Numbered from the stretch's first letter, positions 6,332 to 14,776 are shown. The stretch: DNA of 18,120 nucleotides from CAIOZW01 sp049317725 (GCA_049317725.1 JBMOHS010000077.1:1-18120); one strand, 5' to 3'. Numbers and translations: made by a program. The notes: generated by a model not told the origin, from the letters alone.

Positions 6332-7174
6332 ATGACCCGAGAGATCAAGGTTGCCCACAGTCCGGATTCGGACGATGCCTTCATGTTCTATGCCCTCGCG
6401 ACCGACAAGCTGGACACGGGCGACATTCAGTTCACCCACGTCTTGCGTGACATTCAGACCCTCAACCAGATCGCCATGACCACTCGCGAGTACGATGTCA
6501 CGGCGGTCTCCTTTCACGCCTATGCCTACCTCGCGGAGCATTACGTGCTACTGCCGCACGGGGCGAGCATCGGAGATGGGTACGGTCCGATCGTCGTCGC
6601 TCGGGATCCCTTTCCCGCATCAGAGCTTTCGCGGAAGCGCATTGCCGTGCCAGGAACGCTGACCAGTGCCTATCTGGCCCTGCGACTGCATACGCCAGAG
6701 TTTGAGTACGGTGTCGTCCCCTTTGACGAGATCATTGAGGCAGTAGTAGATGGATCCTATGACGCGGGGCTGTTGATTCACGAAGGGCAGTTGACCTATC
6801 ACGAAGAGGGGCTCGGAAAGGTTGTCGATCTGGGTGACTGGTGGAAGACGGAGACGGGACTTCCCCTGCCGATGGGCGGGAATGTCATTCGACGCGAACT
6901 CGGACCGGACCTGCAGCGCCAAGTCTCTTATTGGCTGCACCGGAGCATCGAGTATTCGATGGAGCATCGCCAGGACGCGCTCAATTACGCGCTCCAATTC
7001 GCGCGGGACATGCCGGCAGAGACCGCGGACCGCTTCGTCGCCATGTGGGTCAATCAGAGTACGCTCGGATACACAGATCGGGATCGGGAGGCGGTCCAGC
7101 GGCTTCTCGACGAAGGCTTCCGCAAGGGAGTGATCCCACGCCAAGTTGCCGTGGAGTTTGTTCCCGCGAGTTGA
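6332..7174 (+). CDS. mqnD: 1,4-dihydroxy-6-naphthoate synthase MqnD
   Basis: Converts cyclic dehypoxanthine futalosine to 1,4-dihydroxy-6-naphthoate, the acceptor that MqnP prenylates. The 280-residue protein has the periplasmic-binding-protein-like fold of the MqnA/MqnD family: KVAHSPDSDDAFMFYAL (6-22), YDVTAVSFHAYAYL (54-67), VLLPHGASIG.GYGPIVVA (72-90), IAVPGTLTSAYLALRL (104-119), VPFDEI (129-134) and DAGLLIHEGQLTY (144-156), where His150 matches the catalytic histidine described for MqnD. The family's usual SPCPND segment is SPDSDD here. The frame extends to 6248, but I chose ATG 6332 because TAAGGA lies 8 bases before it and the family motifs begin immediately; the extra 28 residues look non-coding. 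It is the last gene of the plus-strand operon, converging on the CDF gene. Confidence 0.9.
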   Translation: MTREIKVAHSPDSDDAFMFYALATDKLDTGDIQFTHVLRDIQTLNQIAMTTREYDVTAVSFHAYAYLAEHYVLLPHGASIGDGYGPIVVARDPFPASELSRKRIAVPGTLTSAYLALRLHTPEFEYGVVPFDEIIEAVVDGSYDAGLLIHEGQLTYHEEGLGKVVDLGDWWKTETGLPLPMGGNVIRRELGPDLQRQVSYWLHRSIEYSMEHRQDALNYALQFARDMPAETADRFVAMWVNQSTLGYTDRDREAVQRLLDEGFRKGVIPRQVAVEFVPAS

Positions 7175-7181
7175 GAGGGCG

Positions 7182-7195
7182 GGCGGGCGACCGCC
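7182..7195. terminator. Short GC hairpin in the convergent gap
   Basis: GGCGG (7182-7186) pairs with CCGCC (7191-7195) around a GCGA loop of the stable GNRA type, in the 24-base gap between the convergent mqnD and CDF stop codons. There is no U-tract on either side, so it is at best a weak bidirectional terminator or an mRNA 3'-end stabiliser. Confidence 0.3.
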
Positions 7196-7198
7196 GGG

Positions 7199-8104
7199 TC
7201 ATTCCACGCGCGGTGGGGAGGAGGAGTCGAGCGGCTCGACGTGGATGGTGGCGGTGACGCGGCCAAAAGCGTTCTGGAGCCGCTCTTCCACCGCTTCGGT
7301 CACGGCGTGTGCCCGGTGGGCATCGTGCTCGATGGTCGGGTCGATGTGCATGTGCATCTCGACAAAGATGGCTCCCCCGTGGGACCTTGATCGAATGTCG
7401 TGAACGGAATGGACCCCGGTGACGGCCTCCGCGATCGCCGCGATGCGCGCCGGGGGCACTGGGGCCTCATCGACGAGAACCGGCACCGTTTGGATAAAGA
7501 TCTGATACCCACTCCAAGCGATGAAGATCGCCACCCCCAGGGAGAGGACCGGGTCCAGCCAGTACATCCCCCGCTCGACCAAGAAGAGACCAACAAGAAT
7601 TGCCGTGCTGATGACGATATCGCTTCGTGTATGAACGGCATCGGCCAAGAGAAACTCACTGTTCCAGCGACGTCCCTCGCGTGTTTCGTAGATGGTGACG
7701 ATCAGGTTGACGACCAGCGTGATGACCATAACCCAGATCGTCAGCGAAGTGATCTCCGGCGGGGATGATGTGCCGCCCATCAGGCGACCAATCGCGCTCA
7801 GCCCAATCTGATAGCAGGTCACAAAGAGAAATCCGGCGATGACAAAGGCGGCGAGCGTCTCGAACTTGGCGTGACCGTAGGGATGATTCTCGTCTGGCTC
7901 GGCCGAGGCGTAGCGCGTGATGACCAGTCCGACCACATTGTTGAGGGAGTCGACCGAGGAGTGGATGGCATCGCTGATGACGCTGAGGCTTCCGGCGAGA
8001 AGCCCAGCCATCAACTTCCCACCGACGACCAGCAGGTTGAGCACGAGCGTGACGAGCAGCACCCGTTGAACCGCTCGCGCATAATCGGGACTCGTTCGTT
8101 CCAT
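7199..8104 (-). CDS. Cation diffusion facilitator (CDF) family metal transporter
   Basis: Proton-coupled exporter of divalent metals (Zn, Fe, Mn, Co or Cd) in the cytoplasmic membrane. The 301-residue protein has six transmembrane helices over about 14-210 and a cytoplasmic ferredoxin-like C-terminal domain from about 210 onward, rich in histidine (HSVHDIRSRSHGG, EMHMHIDP, EHDAHRAHAV, TIHVEP). Metal-site residues appear as SDAIHSSVDS in helix 2 (Asp45, His48, Asp52) and ADAVHTRSD in helix 5 (Asp155, His158, Asp162); the two HxxxD pairs favour zinc, but specificity cannot be read safely. DENHPYGHAKFE (71-82) is the typical loop. The frame runs on to 8263, but ATG 8104 begins where the family begins and the longer version would overlap aguA by 120 bases. 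It follows aguA by 38 bases and may share its transcript. Confidence 0.92.
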   Translation of the reverse strand: MERTSPDYARAVQRVLLVTLVLNLLVVGGKLMAGLLAGSLSVISDAIHSSVDSLNNVVGLVITRYASAEPDENHPYGHAKFETLAAFVIAGFLFVTCYQIGLSAIGRLMGGTSSPPEITSLTIWVMVITLVVNLIVTIYETREGRRWNSEFLLADAVHTRSDIVISTAILVGLFLVERGMYWLDPVLSLGVAIFIAWSGYQIFIQTVPVLVDEAPVPPARIAAIAEAVTGVHSVHDIRSRSHGGAIFVEMHMHIDPTIEHDAHRAHAVTEAVEERLQNAFGRVTATIHVEPLDSSSPPRVE

Positions 8105-8142
8105 CGTTACTCGACTCAAGATTGGTGCTCTCTCCCCGCTTT

Positions 8143-9207
<1,065 letters not shown>

Positions 9208-9211
9208 GAAT

Positions 9212-10120
9212 TCACTCTCCTTCCAGATAGCGACGGGTCAGATCACCGTAGGCATCGACGCGCCGGTCGCGAAGAAATGGCCAGTGGGTTCGCTGCTCTT
9301 CGATCCGACCCAGATCGCAATCGGCAAGGAGGATCTCTTCGCGGTCGATGGATCCCTCGACCATCAATTGGCCAGACGGATCGGCGAGGAAGCTCTGTCC
9401 CCAGAACTCGATGCCCTTGCCCGGATGGCCCGGTGGCGTCGGTTCGTGGCCAACCCGGTTGGCCACCGCGACGAAGACACCGTTGGCAATGGCGTGGGAC
9501 CGTTGAATCATCTGCCAGGAGGCGTGTTGTCGCTCGCCATACTCGGCCTTCTCATCGGGGTGCCATCCAATTGCAGTGGGATAGAAGAGGATCTGGGCTC
9601 CTCGCAGCGCCGTCAGCCGGGCGGCCTCGGGGTACCACTGGTCCCAACAGATGAGGACTCCGATCTTGCCATGCCGCGTCGTGAAGGTCTGAAACCCGAG
9701 ATCCCCTGGCGTAAAGTAGAACTTCTCATAGAAGAGGGGGTCGTCGGGAATGTGCATCTTGCGGTAACGACCGAGGAGGCGACCGTCGGCGTCGAGGACG
9801 ACGGCCGTATTGTGGTAGAGCCCCGGCGCACGCCACTCGAAGAGCGAGGCCACAATGACGATCTGGCGGGCCGCGGCGAGGCGCGCCAGGGCCTCGGTGC
9901 TGGGCCCCGGAATCGGCTCGGCAAGGGCGAAGTTGGCGTGCGTCTCGGTCTGGCAGAAGTAGCGTGATCGAAAGAGCTCCTGTGTCGAGACGATCTGGGC
10001 CCCTTGCGCTGCGGCCTCTTCGATACGATCGAGGACCCGGGCAAGATTGCTGCCAGGATCTTCTTCACAACGCATCTGGATCAGGGCCACCCGAATTTGA
10101 TTGGATTTGGTCACTGTCAT
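9212..10120 (-). CDS. aguB: N-carbamoylputrescine amidase AguB
   Basis: Nitrilase-superfamily hydrolase that turns the AguA product into putrescine, CO2 and ammonia. The 302-residue protein carries the Glu-Lys-Cys triad: Glu48 in STQELFRSRYFCQ, Lys121 in GRYRKMHIPDDP and Cys158 in GVLICWDQWYPEAAR. LYHNTAVVLDADG, YFTPGDLGF and EFWGQSFLADPSG are typical of the plant/bacterial N-carbamoylputrescine amidase branch. The ATG at 10120 lacks a recognisable Shine-Dalgarno; the 45 bases before it are a degenerate 9-base repeat, so translation may depend on coupling or on other features. It precedes aguA in the same transcript and follows the FKBP fusion gene, whose stop codon abuts the repeat. Confidence 0.95.
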   Translation of the reverse strand: MTVTKSNQIRVALIQMRCEEDPGSNLARVLDRIEEAAAQGAQIVSTQELFRSRYFCQTETHANFALAEPIPGPSTEALARLAAARQIVIVASLFEWRAPGLYHNTAVVLDADGRLLGRYRKMHIPDDPLFYEKFYFTPGDLGFQTFTTRHGKIGVLICWDQWYPEAARLTALRGAQILFYPTAIGWHPDEKAEYGERQHASWQMIQRSHAIANGVFVAVANRVGHEPTPPGHPGKGIEFWGQSFLADPSGQLMVEGSIDREEILLADCDLGRIEEQRTHWPFLRDRRVDAYGDLTRRYLEGE

Positions 10121-10165
10121 AGGAGTTCTAGGACGAATGGGACCTATAGGACCTAATTCACCTAT
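10121..10165 (-). repeat. Five-unit degenerate 9-bp tandem repeat
   Basis: Read on the minus strand, the entire gap between the FKBP-fusion stop codon and the aguB ATG divides into ATAGGTGAA, TTAGGTCCT, ATAGGTCCC, ATTCGTCCT and AGAACTCCT, consensus ATAGGTCCT. The two middle copies match best and similarity falls towards both ends, as in a decaying tandem repeat. It takes the place where the aguB ribosome-binding site would be. Similar TAGGWCC-type nonamer repeats occur between genes in various bacteria (from memory). Confidence 0.65.
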
Positions 10166-11019
10166 TACCTCAATTCAAGCAATTCCACCTCAAAGATCAG
10201 GGTCGAATTCGGGGGAATCACCCCGAGATCCCTGTTTCCGTACCCCAGCGCCGGGGGGATGATCAACCGGCGCTTCCCGCCGACCTTCATCGACATGACC
10301 CCCTCATCCCAGCCCTTGATGACGCGGCCCTGACCAATGGCAAATTCAAACGGGCGCCCGCGATCGAGCGAGCTATCGAACTTCTTGCCGTTTTCCAGTG
10401 TTCCTGTATAGTGCACGACGACCGTTTGTCCAGGGCGCGGGCTCTCTCCCGTGCCTTCGACCAGATCTTCATATTTCAGTCCAGAATCGGTGATCATTTC
10501 TCTGCTCCCAAGTAGAAAATTCGCAACGGATTGGCCTGAGGAGGCCATTGGGACCGCGGTCAGGGTCGCGAGACGCCAAGTGCCTGCCCTGCGCACCCAG
10601 AGGGCAGTGACACGGGCTTCCGCCAGCGAGTTCCCCTGCCGCACAAAAGTGACCTTCCCTTGCCAGAGAGCGGCGGTTCCATAGGGCTTAACGGTTACCT
10701 CTTTCGTTTCGATGGCGTCGAGCGTCAGCCGGTTCTCCTTCATCCGGTCGAGCACCTCGGTCCGCGTGAGAATCGCGCCATTGTCATTGACGAAAGTCAG
10801 GTCCGCAGCCAGGAGAAGTCCGGCGGCGGCAACATCCCGGGCGACAATCGCCTGCAGCCACTGGCGCTGGCGTGCCTCAATCTGTCGTGGGACAGAGGGC
10901 GGGGCGGCTGCCGCTCGACGAGCGGGAGCGGATCCCTGCGCCCGTGCATCACCCACCCATCCCGGCAGGACGCAAATCGCCGCCATTGCGACACGGACCA
11001 TCCATTTCTTTGCGTTCAA
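10165..11019 (-). CDS. Secreted NTF2-like (DUF4440-type) / FKBP peptidyl-prolyl isomerase fusion
   Basis: The 284-residue protein begins with a signal peptide (basic start, hydrophobic VAMAAICVLPGWVG, cleavage likely after ARAQ near residue 28). Residues 46-155 (IEARQRQWLQAIVARDVAAAGLLLAADL to WVRRAGTWRLATL) look like the cone-shaped NTF2/SnoaL fold of the DUF4440 group. Residues 176-284 are a complete FKBP domain: TDSGLKYEDLVEGTG, VVVHYTGTLENGKKFDSS, IGQGRVIKGWDEGV, ALGYGNRDLGVIPPNSTLIFEVELL, with the key aromatic and Asp residues present (Tyr204, Asp215, Trp237, Tyr260). It should fold proteins in the periplasm; the N-terminal domain may bind a client or small ligand. The start is TTG at 11019, chosen for the AGGAGG seven bases upstream. 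It lies 90 bases after the crotonase gene and directly before aguB. Confidence 0.87.
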   Translation of the reverse strand: MNAKKWMVRVAMAAICVLPGWVGDARAQGSAPARRAAAAPPSVPRQIEARQRQWLQAIVARDVAAAGLLLAADLTFVNDNGAILTRTEVLDRMKENRLTLDAIETKEVTVKPYGTAALWQGKVTFVRQGNSLAEARVTALWVRRAGTWRLATLTAVPMASSGQSVANFLLGSREMITDSGLKYEDLVEGTGESPRPGQTVVVHYTGTLENGKKFDSSLDRGRPFEFAIGQGRVIKGWDEGVMSMKVGGKRRLIIPPALGYGNRDLGVIPPNSTLIFEVELLELR

Positions 11020-11109
11020 TCAAGTTCCTCCTCTGTCTCGCATTGCATTCGAGCAAAGCTGACAATACTTGATCCGACAGGAATCAGGCAAGCCGATGGC
11101 AGGCCGGCC

Positions 11110-11892
11110 TCACCGCCCCTGCCAGCAGGGAGGCCGTTTTTCGAGAAAAGCACCGATCCCCTCCTGCGCGTCGAGCGCGAGGGCGTTGAGGCTCATGACC
11201 TCGCGGGTGTGGTGATAGGCGTGCGCCTGGTCAAGGTCGATCTGGGCATAGAACGCGGCCTTTCCAATCCCGAGGGTGAGGGGACTGGCATCGGCAATCT
11301 GCCGGGCAAGCGCTTCCGTCTCTGTCGCCAGTCGCTCAAGTGGAACGGCCCGGTTGAGGAGCCCCCACTCGACGGCGGTCTGTGCGCTGATCGGCTGGCC
11401 GGTCAACAACATCTCGAGCGCCCGCTTGCGGCCGATCGAGCGGCTGAGGGCCACCATCGGGGTGCTGCAAAAAAGGCCGATGCGAACTCCCGGGGTCGCA
11501 AATGTTGCGGTGTCGGCCGCGAGTGCCAGATCACACGTCGCGACCAGTTGGCAACCGGCAGCGGTCGCCACTCCCTGGACCTCGGCAATGACGGGCTGGG
11601 GGATCTGCTGAATCGACTCCATCAGCTCGACACAGACCGCGAAGATCTCCCGCAACTCGGTCAGCGAGGCCTGCTGCAGCTCCTGCAGATCATGCCCGGC
11701 GGAGAAGGCCGAACCGGACGCCCCCAGAATGATCGCCCGACTCTCCCGCACCAGGGGATGGCGGCGCAAACAGTCTGACAACTCCCGCATGAGCCCTTTC
11801 GAGAGTGCATTTCGCTTTTCCGGTCGGTGCAGTCGAACCCGCACGACCTCTCCAAGGGACTCTATCTGCAGATAATCGTAAACAATCTTCAC
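11110..11892 (-). CDS. Enoyl-CoA hydratase/isomerase family protein, ECHDC3-like
   Basis: Crotonase-fold protein of 260 residues. The CoA-binding/oxyanion regions are present: RPEKRNAL (24-30), SAFSAGHDLQEL (61-72) and GVATAAGCQLVATCDLALA (107-125). Both glutamates used by true enoyl-CoA hydratases are absent: the first position is Gln115 (AGCQL) and the second is Gly135 in FATPGVRIGLFCSTP. That last motif, with LLTGQPISA and GIGKAAFYAQ, closely resembles the ECHDC3 branch known from mitochondria, whose chemistry is uncertain. So it is probably not a hydratase; the partner CoA ester is unknown. The start is GTG at 11892, seven to eight bases after AAGGAG. It heads the minus-strand run leading to the FKBP fusion and aguBA; no close metabolic partner is adjacent. 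Confidence 0.88.
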   Translation of the reverse strand: MKIVYDYLQIESLGEVVRVRLHRPEKRNALSKGLMRELSDCLRRHPLVRESRAIILGASGSAFSAGHDLQELQQASLTELREIFAVCVELMESIQQIPQPVIAEVQGVATAAGCQLVATCDLALAADTATFATPGVRIGLFCSTPMVALSRSIGRKRALEMLLTGQPISAQTAVEWGLLNRAVPLERLATETEALARQIADASPLTLGIGKAAFYAQIDLDQAHAYHHTREVMSLNALALDAQEGIGAFLEKRPPCWQGR

Positions 11893-11975
11893 GTGTCAGC
11901 TCCTTTCAACGCTCCATTGAGCTTCCCAATATTGAAAAGATTGGCCATTCGTTCCACTATGCGGACAGTTGTCAT

Positions 11976-12035
11976 TCATCCTGTAGGGGATGATCCGCGG
12001 AGCCGCGTGCCGGTTCCGAGACCGGACGCTAAGGT
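11976..12035 (+). other. Cluster of short hairpins upstream of the PIG-L gene
   Basis: The plus strand can form successive small stems: TCATCC/GGATGA (11976-11981 and 11988-11993), CGCGG/CCGCG around 11997-12007, and CCGGT/ACCGG around 12010-12025, followed by a small GGAC/GTCC stem. This sits in the divergent gap between the crotonase gene and the PIG-L gene. It may be a structured leader or a decayed repeat; I recognise no known RNA family, and no clear promoter was identified. Confidence 0.3.
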
Positions 12036-12067
12036 CCGAACCCCTTGTATGCACTGGAGGAAGAACG

Positions 12068-13027
12068 ATGTTCAATCACCAACAGCCCCTTGGCAACTCC
12101 CGCAGAACTGGATGGCGTCGGGTGGGAGCCACGCTTGGCCTGACCCTGCTGGCCCTCACCCTCGCCCCTCATTCCTCTGCCAGCCGGGCCTCCCAGAGTC
12201 CCGCAGCGGATGGCAAACTGCGCATCATCGCCTTTGGGGCTCACCCAGACGACTGCGAACTGCAGGTCGGCGGGGTCGCCACGATGTGGGCCGCCCAGGG
12301 GCACCACGTCAAGCTGGTCTCCGTCACCAACGGAGATATCGGCCACTGGCGAGAGGCCGGCGGCCCCCTCGCCCAGCGACGACGCACCGAGGTCGAGGCC
12401 ACCGCCAAGATCTTTGGCACGTCGGTCGAGGTGCTCGATAATCACGATGGAGAGTTGCTGCCGACGCTCGAAAACCGGCGCGCGATCATTCGCCTCATCC
12501 GTGAGTGGAAGGCCGATCTCGTCCTCAGCCCGCGACCGAATGACTATCACCCAGATCATCGCTACACCGGAATTCTCGTTCAGGATGCCGCCTACATGGT
12601 CACCGTCCCCTTCATCTGTCCGGAGGTGCCTCCCCTCAAGGCCAACCCGATCTTCATGTACTATACCGATCGTTTCATGAAGCCCAATCCATCCCAGCCC
12701 GAGATCGCCATCTCCATCGATCGGGTGATCGACAAGAAGCTGGACGGATTGGCCGTCATGGAGTCACAGTTTCTGGAAGGGGGAGCCAATGGACACGAAG
12801 GGTTGATGCCCAAGAACGCAACGGAACGGGTCCGCCGCGTCAAGGAGGTCCGAGATGGTCACGCCGCCCGCAACATCGGGGTCGCCAACCGCTTCCGCTC
12901 CGTGCTCGCGGAGTGGTATGGGGAACAAGCGGCCGCCGGGATCAAGTACGCCGAGGCGTTCGAGATCTGCGAATACGGACGTCGCCCGGACAAGGCCGAA
13001 CTCAAACGGCTCTTTCCCTTCTTCTAG
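12068..13027 (+). CDS. Secreted PIG-L (LmbE) family deacetylase
   Basis: Zinc-dependent de-N-acetylase of the LmbE/PIG-L superfamily, which removes acetyl groups from N-acetylglucosaminyl compounds. The 319-residue protein starts with twin basic patches and a hydrophobic core (about 19-34, VGATLGLTLLALTLAP), a likely signal peptide ending around residue 40-43. The metal motif AHPDD is at 58-62 (FGAHPDDCELQVGG) and the second motif HPDHR at 161-165 (RPNDYHPDHRYTG). The remainder (VPFICPEVPPL, FMYYTDRFMKPNPSQPEIAISID) matches the secreted type seen in bacteria that degrade polysaccharides. The true substrate is unknown. ATG 12068 was chosen because GGAGGAAG lies just upstream; the frame is open to 11990 but the extra residues overlap the hairpin region and look non-coding. 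Expressed alone, divergent from the crotonase gene. Confidence 0.9.
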   Translation: MFNHQQPLGNSRRTGWRRVGATLGLTLLALTLAPHSSASRASQSPAADGKLRIIAFGAHPDDCELQVGGVATMWAAQGHHVKLVSVTNGDIGHWREAGGPLAQRRRTEVEATAKIFGTSVEVLDNHDGELLPTLENRRAIIRLIREWKADLVLSPRPNDYHPDHRYTGILVQDAAYMVTVPFICPEVPPLKANPIFMYYTDRFMKPNPSQPEIAISIDRVIDKKLDGLAVMESQFLEGGANGHEGLMPKNATERVRRVKEVRDGHAARNIGVANRFRSVLAEWYGEQAAAGIKYAEAFEICEYGRRPDKAELKRLFPFF

Positions 13028-13038
13028 GAAGAGAGCCC

Positions 13039-13069
13039 GCCCGGTCCCCGGAATAACGGGGGACCGGGC
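13039..13069. terminator. Bidirectional terminator between the PIG-L gene and gcdH
   Basis: GCCCGGTCCCC (13039-13049) pairs perfectly over 11 bp with GGGGACCGGGC (13059-13069) around a 9-base loop. On the plus strand it is followed by a T/C-rich tract (CGTCTTCTCTTGCTTCTC), on the minus strand by CTCTCTTCCT. It lies in the 72-base convergent gap, so it should serve both genes. Confidence 0.8.
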
Positions 13070-13099
13070 CGTCTTCTCTTGCTTCTCTTGGGCGAGACG

Positions 13100-14269
13100 T
13101 CAGGCGAACGCGCTGATGCCGGTCACTTGGCGCCCGATCGAGAGCATGTGGACCTCGTGGGTGCCCTCGTAGGTGTAGACCGATTCCAGGTTGCACATAT
13201 GGCGCATCACCGAGTAGTCGGTGGTGATCCCGTTACCACCGAGAATCCCGCGAGCCGTGCGGGCACATTCGAGAGCCATGCCGACGTTGTTCATCTTAGC
13301 CATCGAGACCTGGACCGGATCCATCAAGCCCGCGTCCTTGAGTCGGCCCAACTGGTAGGCGAGGAGTTGCGCCTTGGTGATCTCCGTGACCATCTCAGCG
13401 AGCTTCTTCTGCGTCAGCTGAAAGCCGGAGAGAGGACGATTGAACTGGATCCGCTGGCCAGCGTAGTCGAGCGCGGTCAGATAGCAATCGCGCGCCGCGC
13501 CAATCGCCCCCCAGGCGATGCCGTAACGTGCCTGCGTCAGACACGAGAGCGGCCCCTTCAGTCCTTTGACTCCGGGGAGCAGGTTCTCTTCCGGAATCAG
13601 GCAGTCCTGAAAGAAGAGTTCGGCGGTGACCGAGGCACGCAAGCTCAGCTTGTGCTTCATCTCGGGTGCGGAGAAACCTGGGGTTCCCTTCTCGACCAGA
13701 AATCCACGGATGACGCCCTCATCCGTCTTCGCCCAGACGATCGCCAGATCGGCAATCGCGCCATTGGTGATCCAGGCCTTGCTGCCATTGAGCAGCCACC
13801 CCCCGGCGACCTTCTGGGCGGTCGTCCGCATGCTCCCGGGGTCGGACCCCGAATTGGGCTCCGTCAGCCCAAAGCAGCCGATCACCTCCCCCGCCGCCAT
13901 CCTCGGCAACCACTTTGTTCGCTGCTCTTCGGTCCCGAACTCGTAGATCGGGTACATGCAGAGTGCCCCCTGCACCGAGGCAAAGCTGCGAACCCCACTG
14001 TCGCCCGCTTCCAGCTCCTGGGTGATCAGTCCATAGGTAATGTTGTTGACCCCGGCGCAGCCATACTTCTCGGGAAGATTGGCACCGTAGATGCCCAGGG
14101 CGGCCATCTCTGGGATCAACTCGCGGGGGAATCGTCCCTCCTCGAAACACTCGGCGATGATCGGGCGAACCCGGTCCTCGACGAAACTGCGGACACTCTG
14201 GCGGGCCAGTTTCTCTTCATCGGAGAGCAGCGTGTCCAGCTTGAAAAAGTCGACATCAGTCGTGGGCAT
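13100..14269 (-). CDS. gcdH: Glutaryl-CoA dehydrogenase-type acyl-CoA dehydrogenase
   Basis: FAD enzyme that oxidises and decarboxylates glutaryl-CoA to crotonyl-CoA in lysine, hydroxylysine and tryptophan breakdown. The 389-residue protein has the three acyl-CoA dehydrogenase domains: an N-terminal helical part, the central barrel with CFGLTEPNSGSDPGSMRTTA and NGSKAWITNGAIADLAIVWAKT, and the C-terminal helical part with ITKAQLLAYQLGRLKD, ARGILGGNGI and the catalytic glutamate Glu368 in YTYEGTHEVH. RSFASVQGALCMYPIYEFG and the SGSDPGSM segment are typical of the glutaryl-CoA branch, so the substrate call is better than for a generic acyl-CoA dehydrogenase. ATG at 14269 follows GAGGAG nine bases upstream. 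It starts three bases after the ribbon-helix-helix gene ends, so the two are one operon. An electron-transfer flavoprotein must be encoded elsewhere. Confidence 0.93.
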   Translation of the reverse strand: MPTTDVDFFKLDTLLSDEEKLARQSVRSFVEDRVRPIIAECFEEGRFPRELIPEMAALGIYGANLPEKYGCAGVNNITYGLITQELEAGDSGVRSFASVQGALCMYPIYEFGTEEQRTKWLPRMAAGEVIGCFGLTEPNSGSDPGSMRTTAQKVAGGWLLNGSKAWITNGAIADLAIVWAKTDEGVIRGFLVEKGTPGFSAPEMKHKLSLRASVTAELFFQDCLIPEENLLPGVKGLKGPLSCLTQARYGIAWGAIGAARDCYLTALDYAGQRIQFNRPLSGFQLTQKKLAEMVTEITKAQLLAYQLGRLKDAGLMDPVQVSMAKMNNVGMALECARTARGILGGNGITTDYSVMRHMCNLESVYTYEGTHEVHMLSIGRQVTGISAFA

Positions 14270-14272
14270 ACC

Positions 14273-14695
14273 TCAGTTCTCCTCGCGGTGACTCGACAAG
14301 TCCGCCGATAAACTGTCGCGGATTTCGGTCCGAAGTTTTTCGATCTCGGAGAGTTTCCCCTCGATCTTGCCAAAGAGTGGCGCCTGGGCTTGGCAGCCCG
14401 CCTCGATCAGGAACGAGGCGGCTTCCCCTCGGCTCGCAAAGAGCCCGGCCGAGACCAGCGTCTCGATCGCCTCACTCGCCCGTTCACTGAGGCGGACGAG
14501 AACGGTCGTCTCGCGCACCGTGATCGCACGATCGACCGCGCGGGTGACCGTTTCCGGAACGCGGTTGAAGAGGTCACGGAGAACACTGGCAACATCCTCA
14601 ATCGTCTCAGTGGCCCGCTGGCCCGCCGATAAAGCGGACGGGACCGTCGGCAGTGAACCGCCTGCTGGGTCGTCATTCTTATCTGAGTTGTTCAT
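14273..14695 (-). CDS. Small ribbon-helix-helix-like protein, hypothetical
   Basis: A 140-residue protein I cannot assign to a named family. After a polar N-terminus (1-20) and a helical region (25-60), residues about 62-105 read like a ribbon-helix-helix DNA-binding unit: a strand (TTVLVRL), a helix (SERASEAIETLVSAG) and a second helix after a turn (SRGEAASFLIEAG). The C-terminus (106-140) is a charged helix with coiled-coil character (GKIEGKLSEIEKLRTEIRDSL), possibly for dimerisation. It may be a transcription regulator of the downstream gcdH, three bases away and in the same transcript; that is inference. The start ATG at 14695 follows AAGGAG. An alternative reading is a short structural protein with a chance similarity in the middle. 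Confidence 0.72.
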   Translation of the reverse strand: MNNSDKNDDPAGGSLPTVPSALSAGQRATETIEDVASVLRDLFNRVPETVTRAVDRAITVRETTVLVRLSERASEAIETLVSAGLFASRGEAASFLIEAGCQAQAPLFGKIEGKLSEIEKLRTEIRDSLSADLSSHREEN

Positions 14696-14776
14696 TCCCT
14701 CTCCTTGATCATTACCCGGGATGGATCACCCGGCGTGTTCGATGAACCGCCACCCCCTTAGCGGGCGGGTGAGAAT

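Noticed and set aside
13079..14311. 410-codon plus-strand frame antisense to gcdH
   Set aside because: Opposite a clearly functional acyl-CoA dehydrogenase; no family motifs in the translation.
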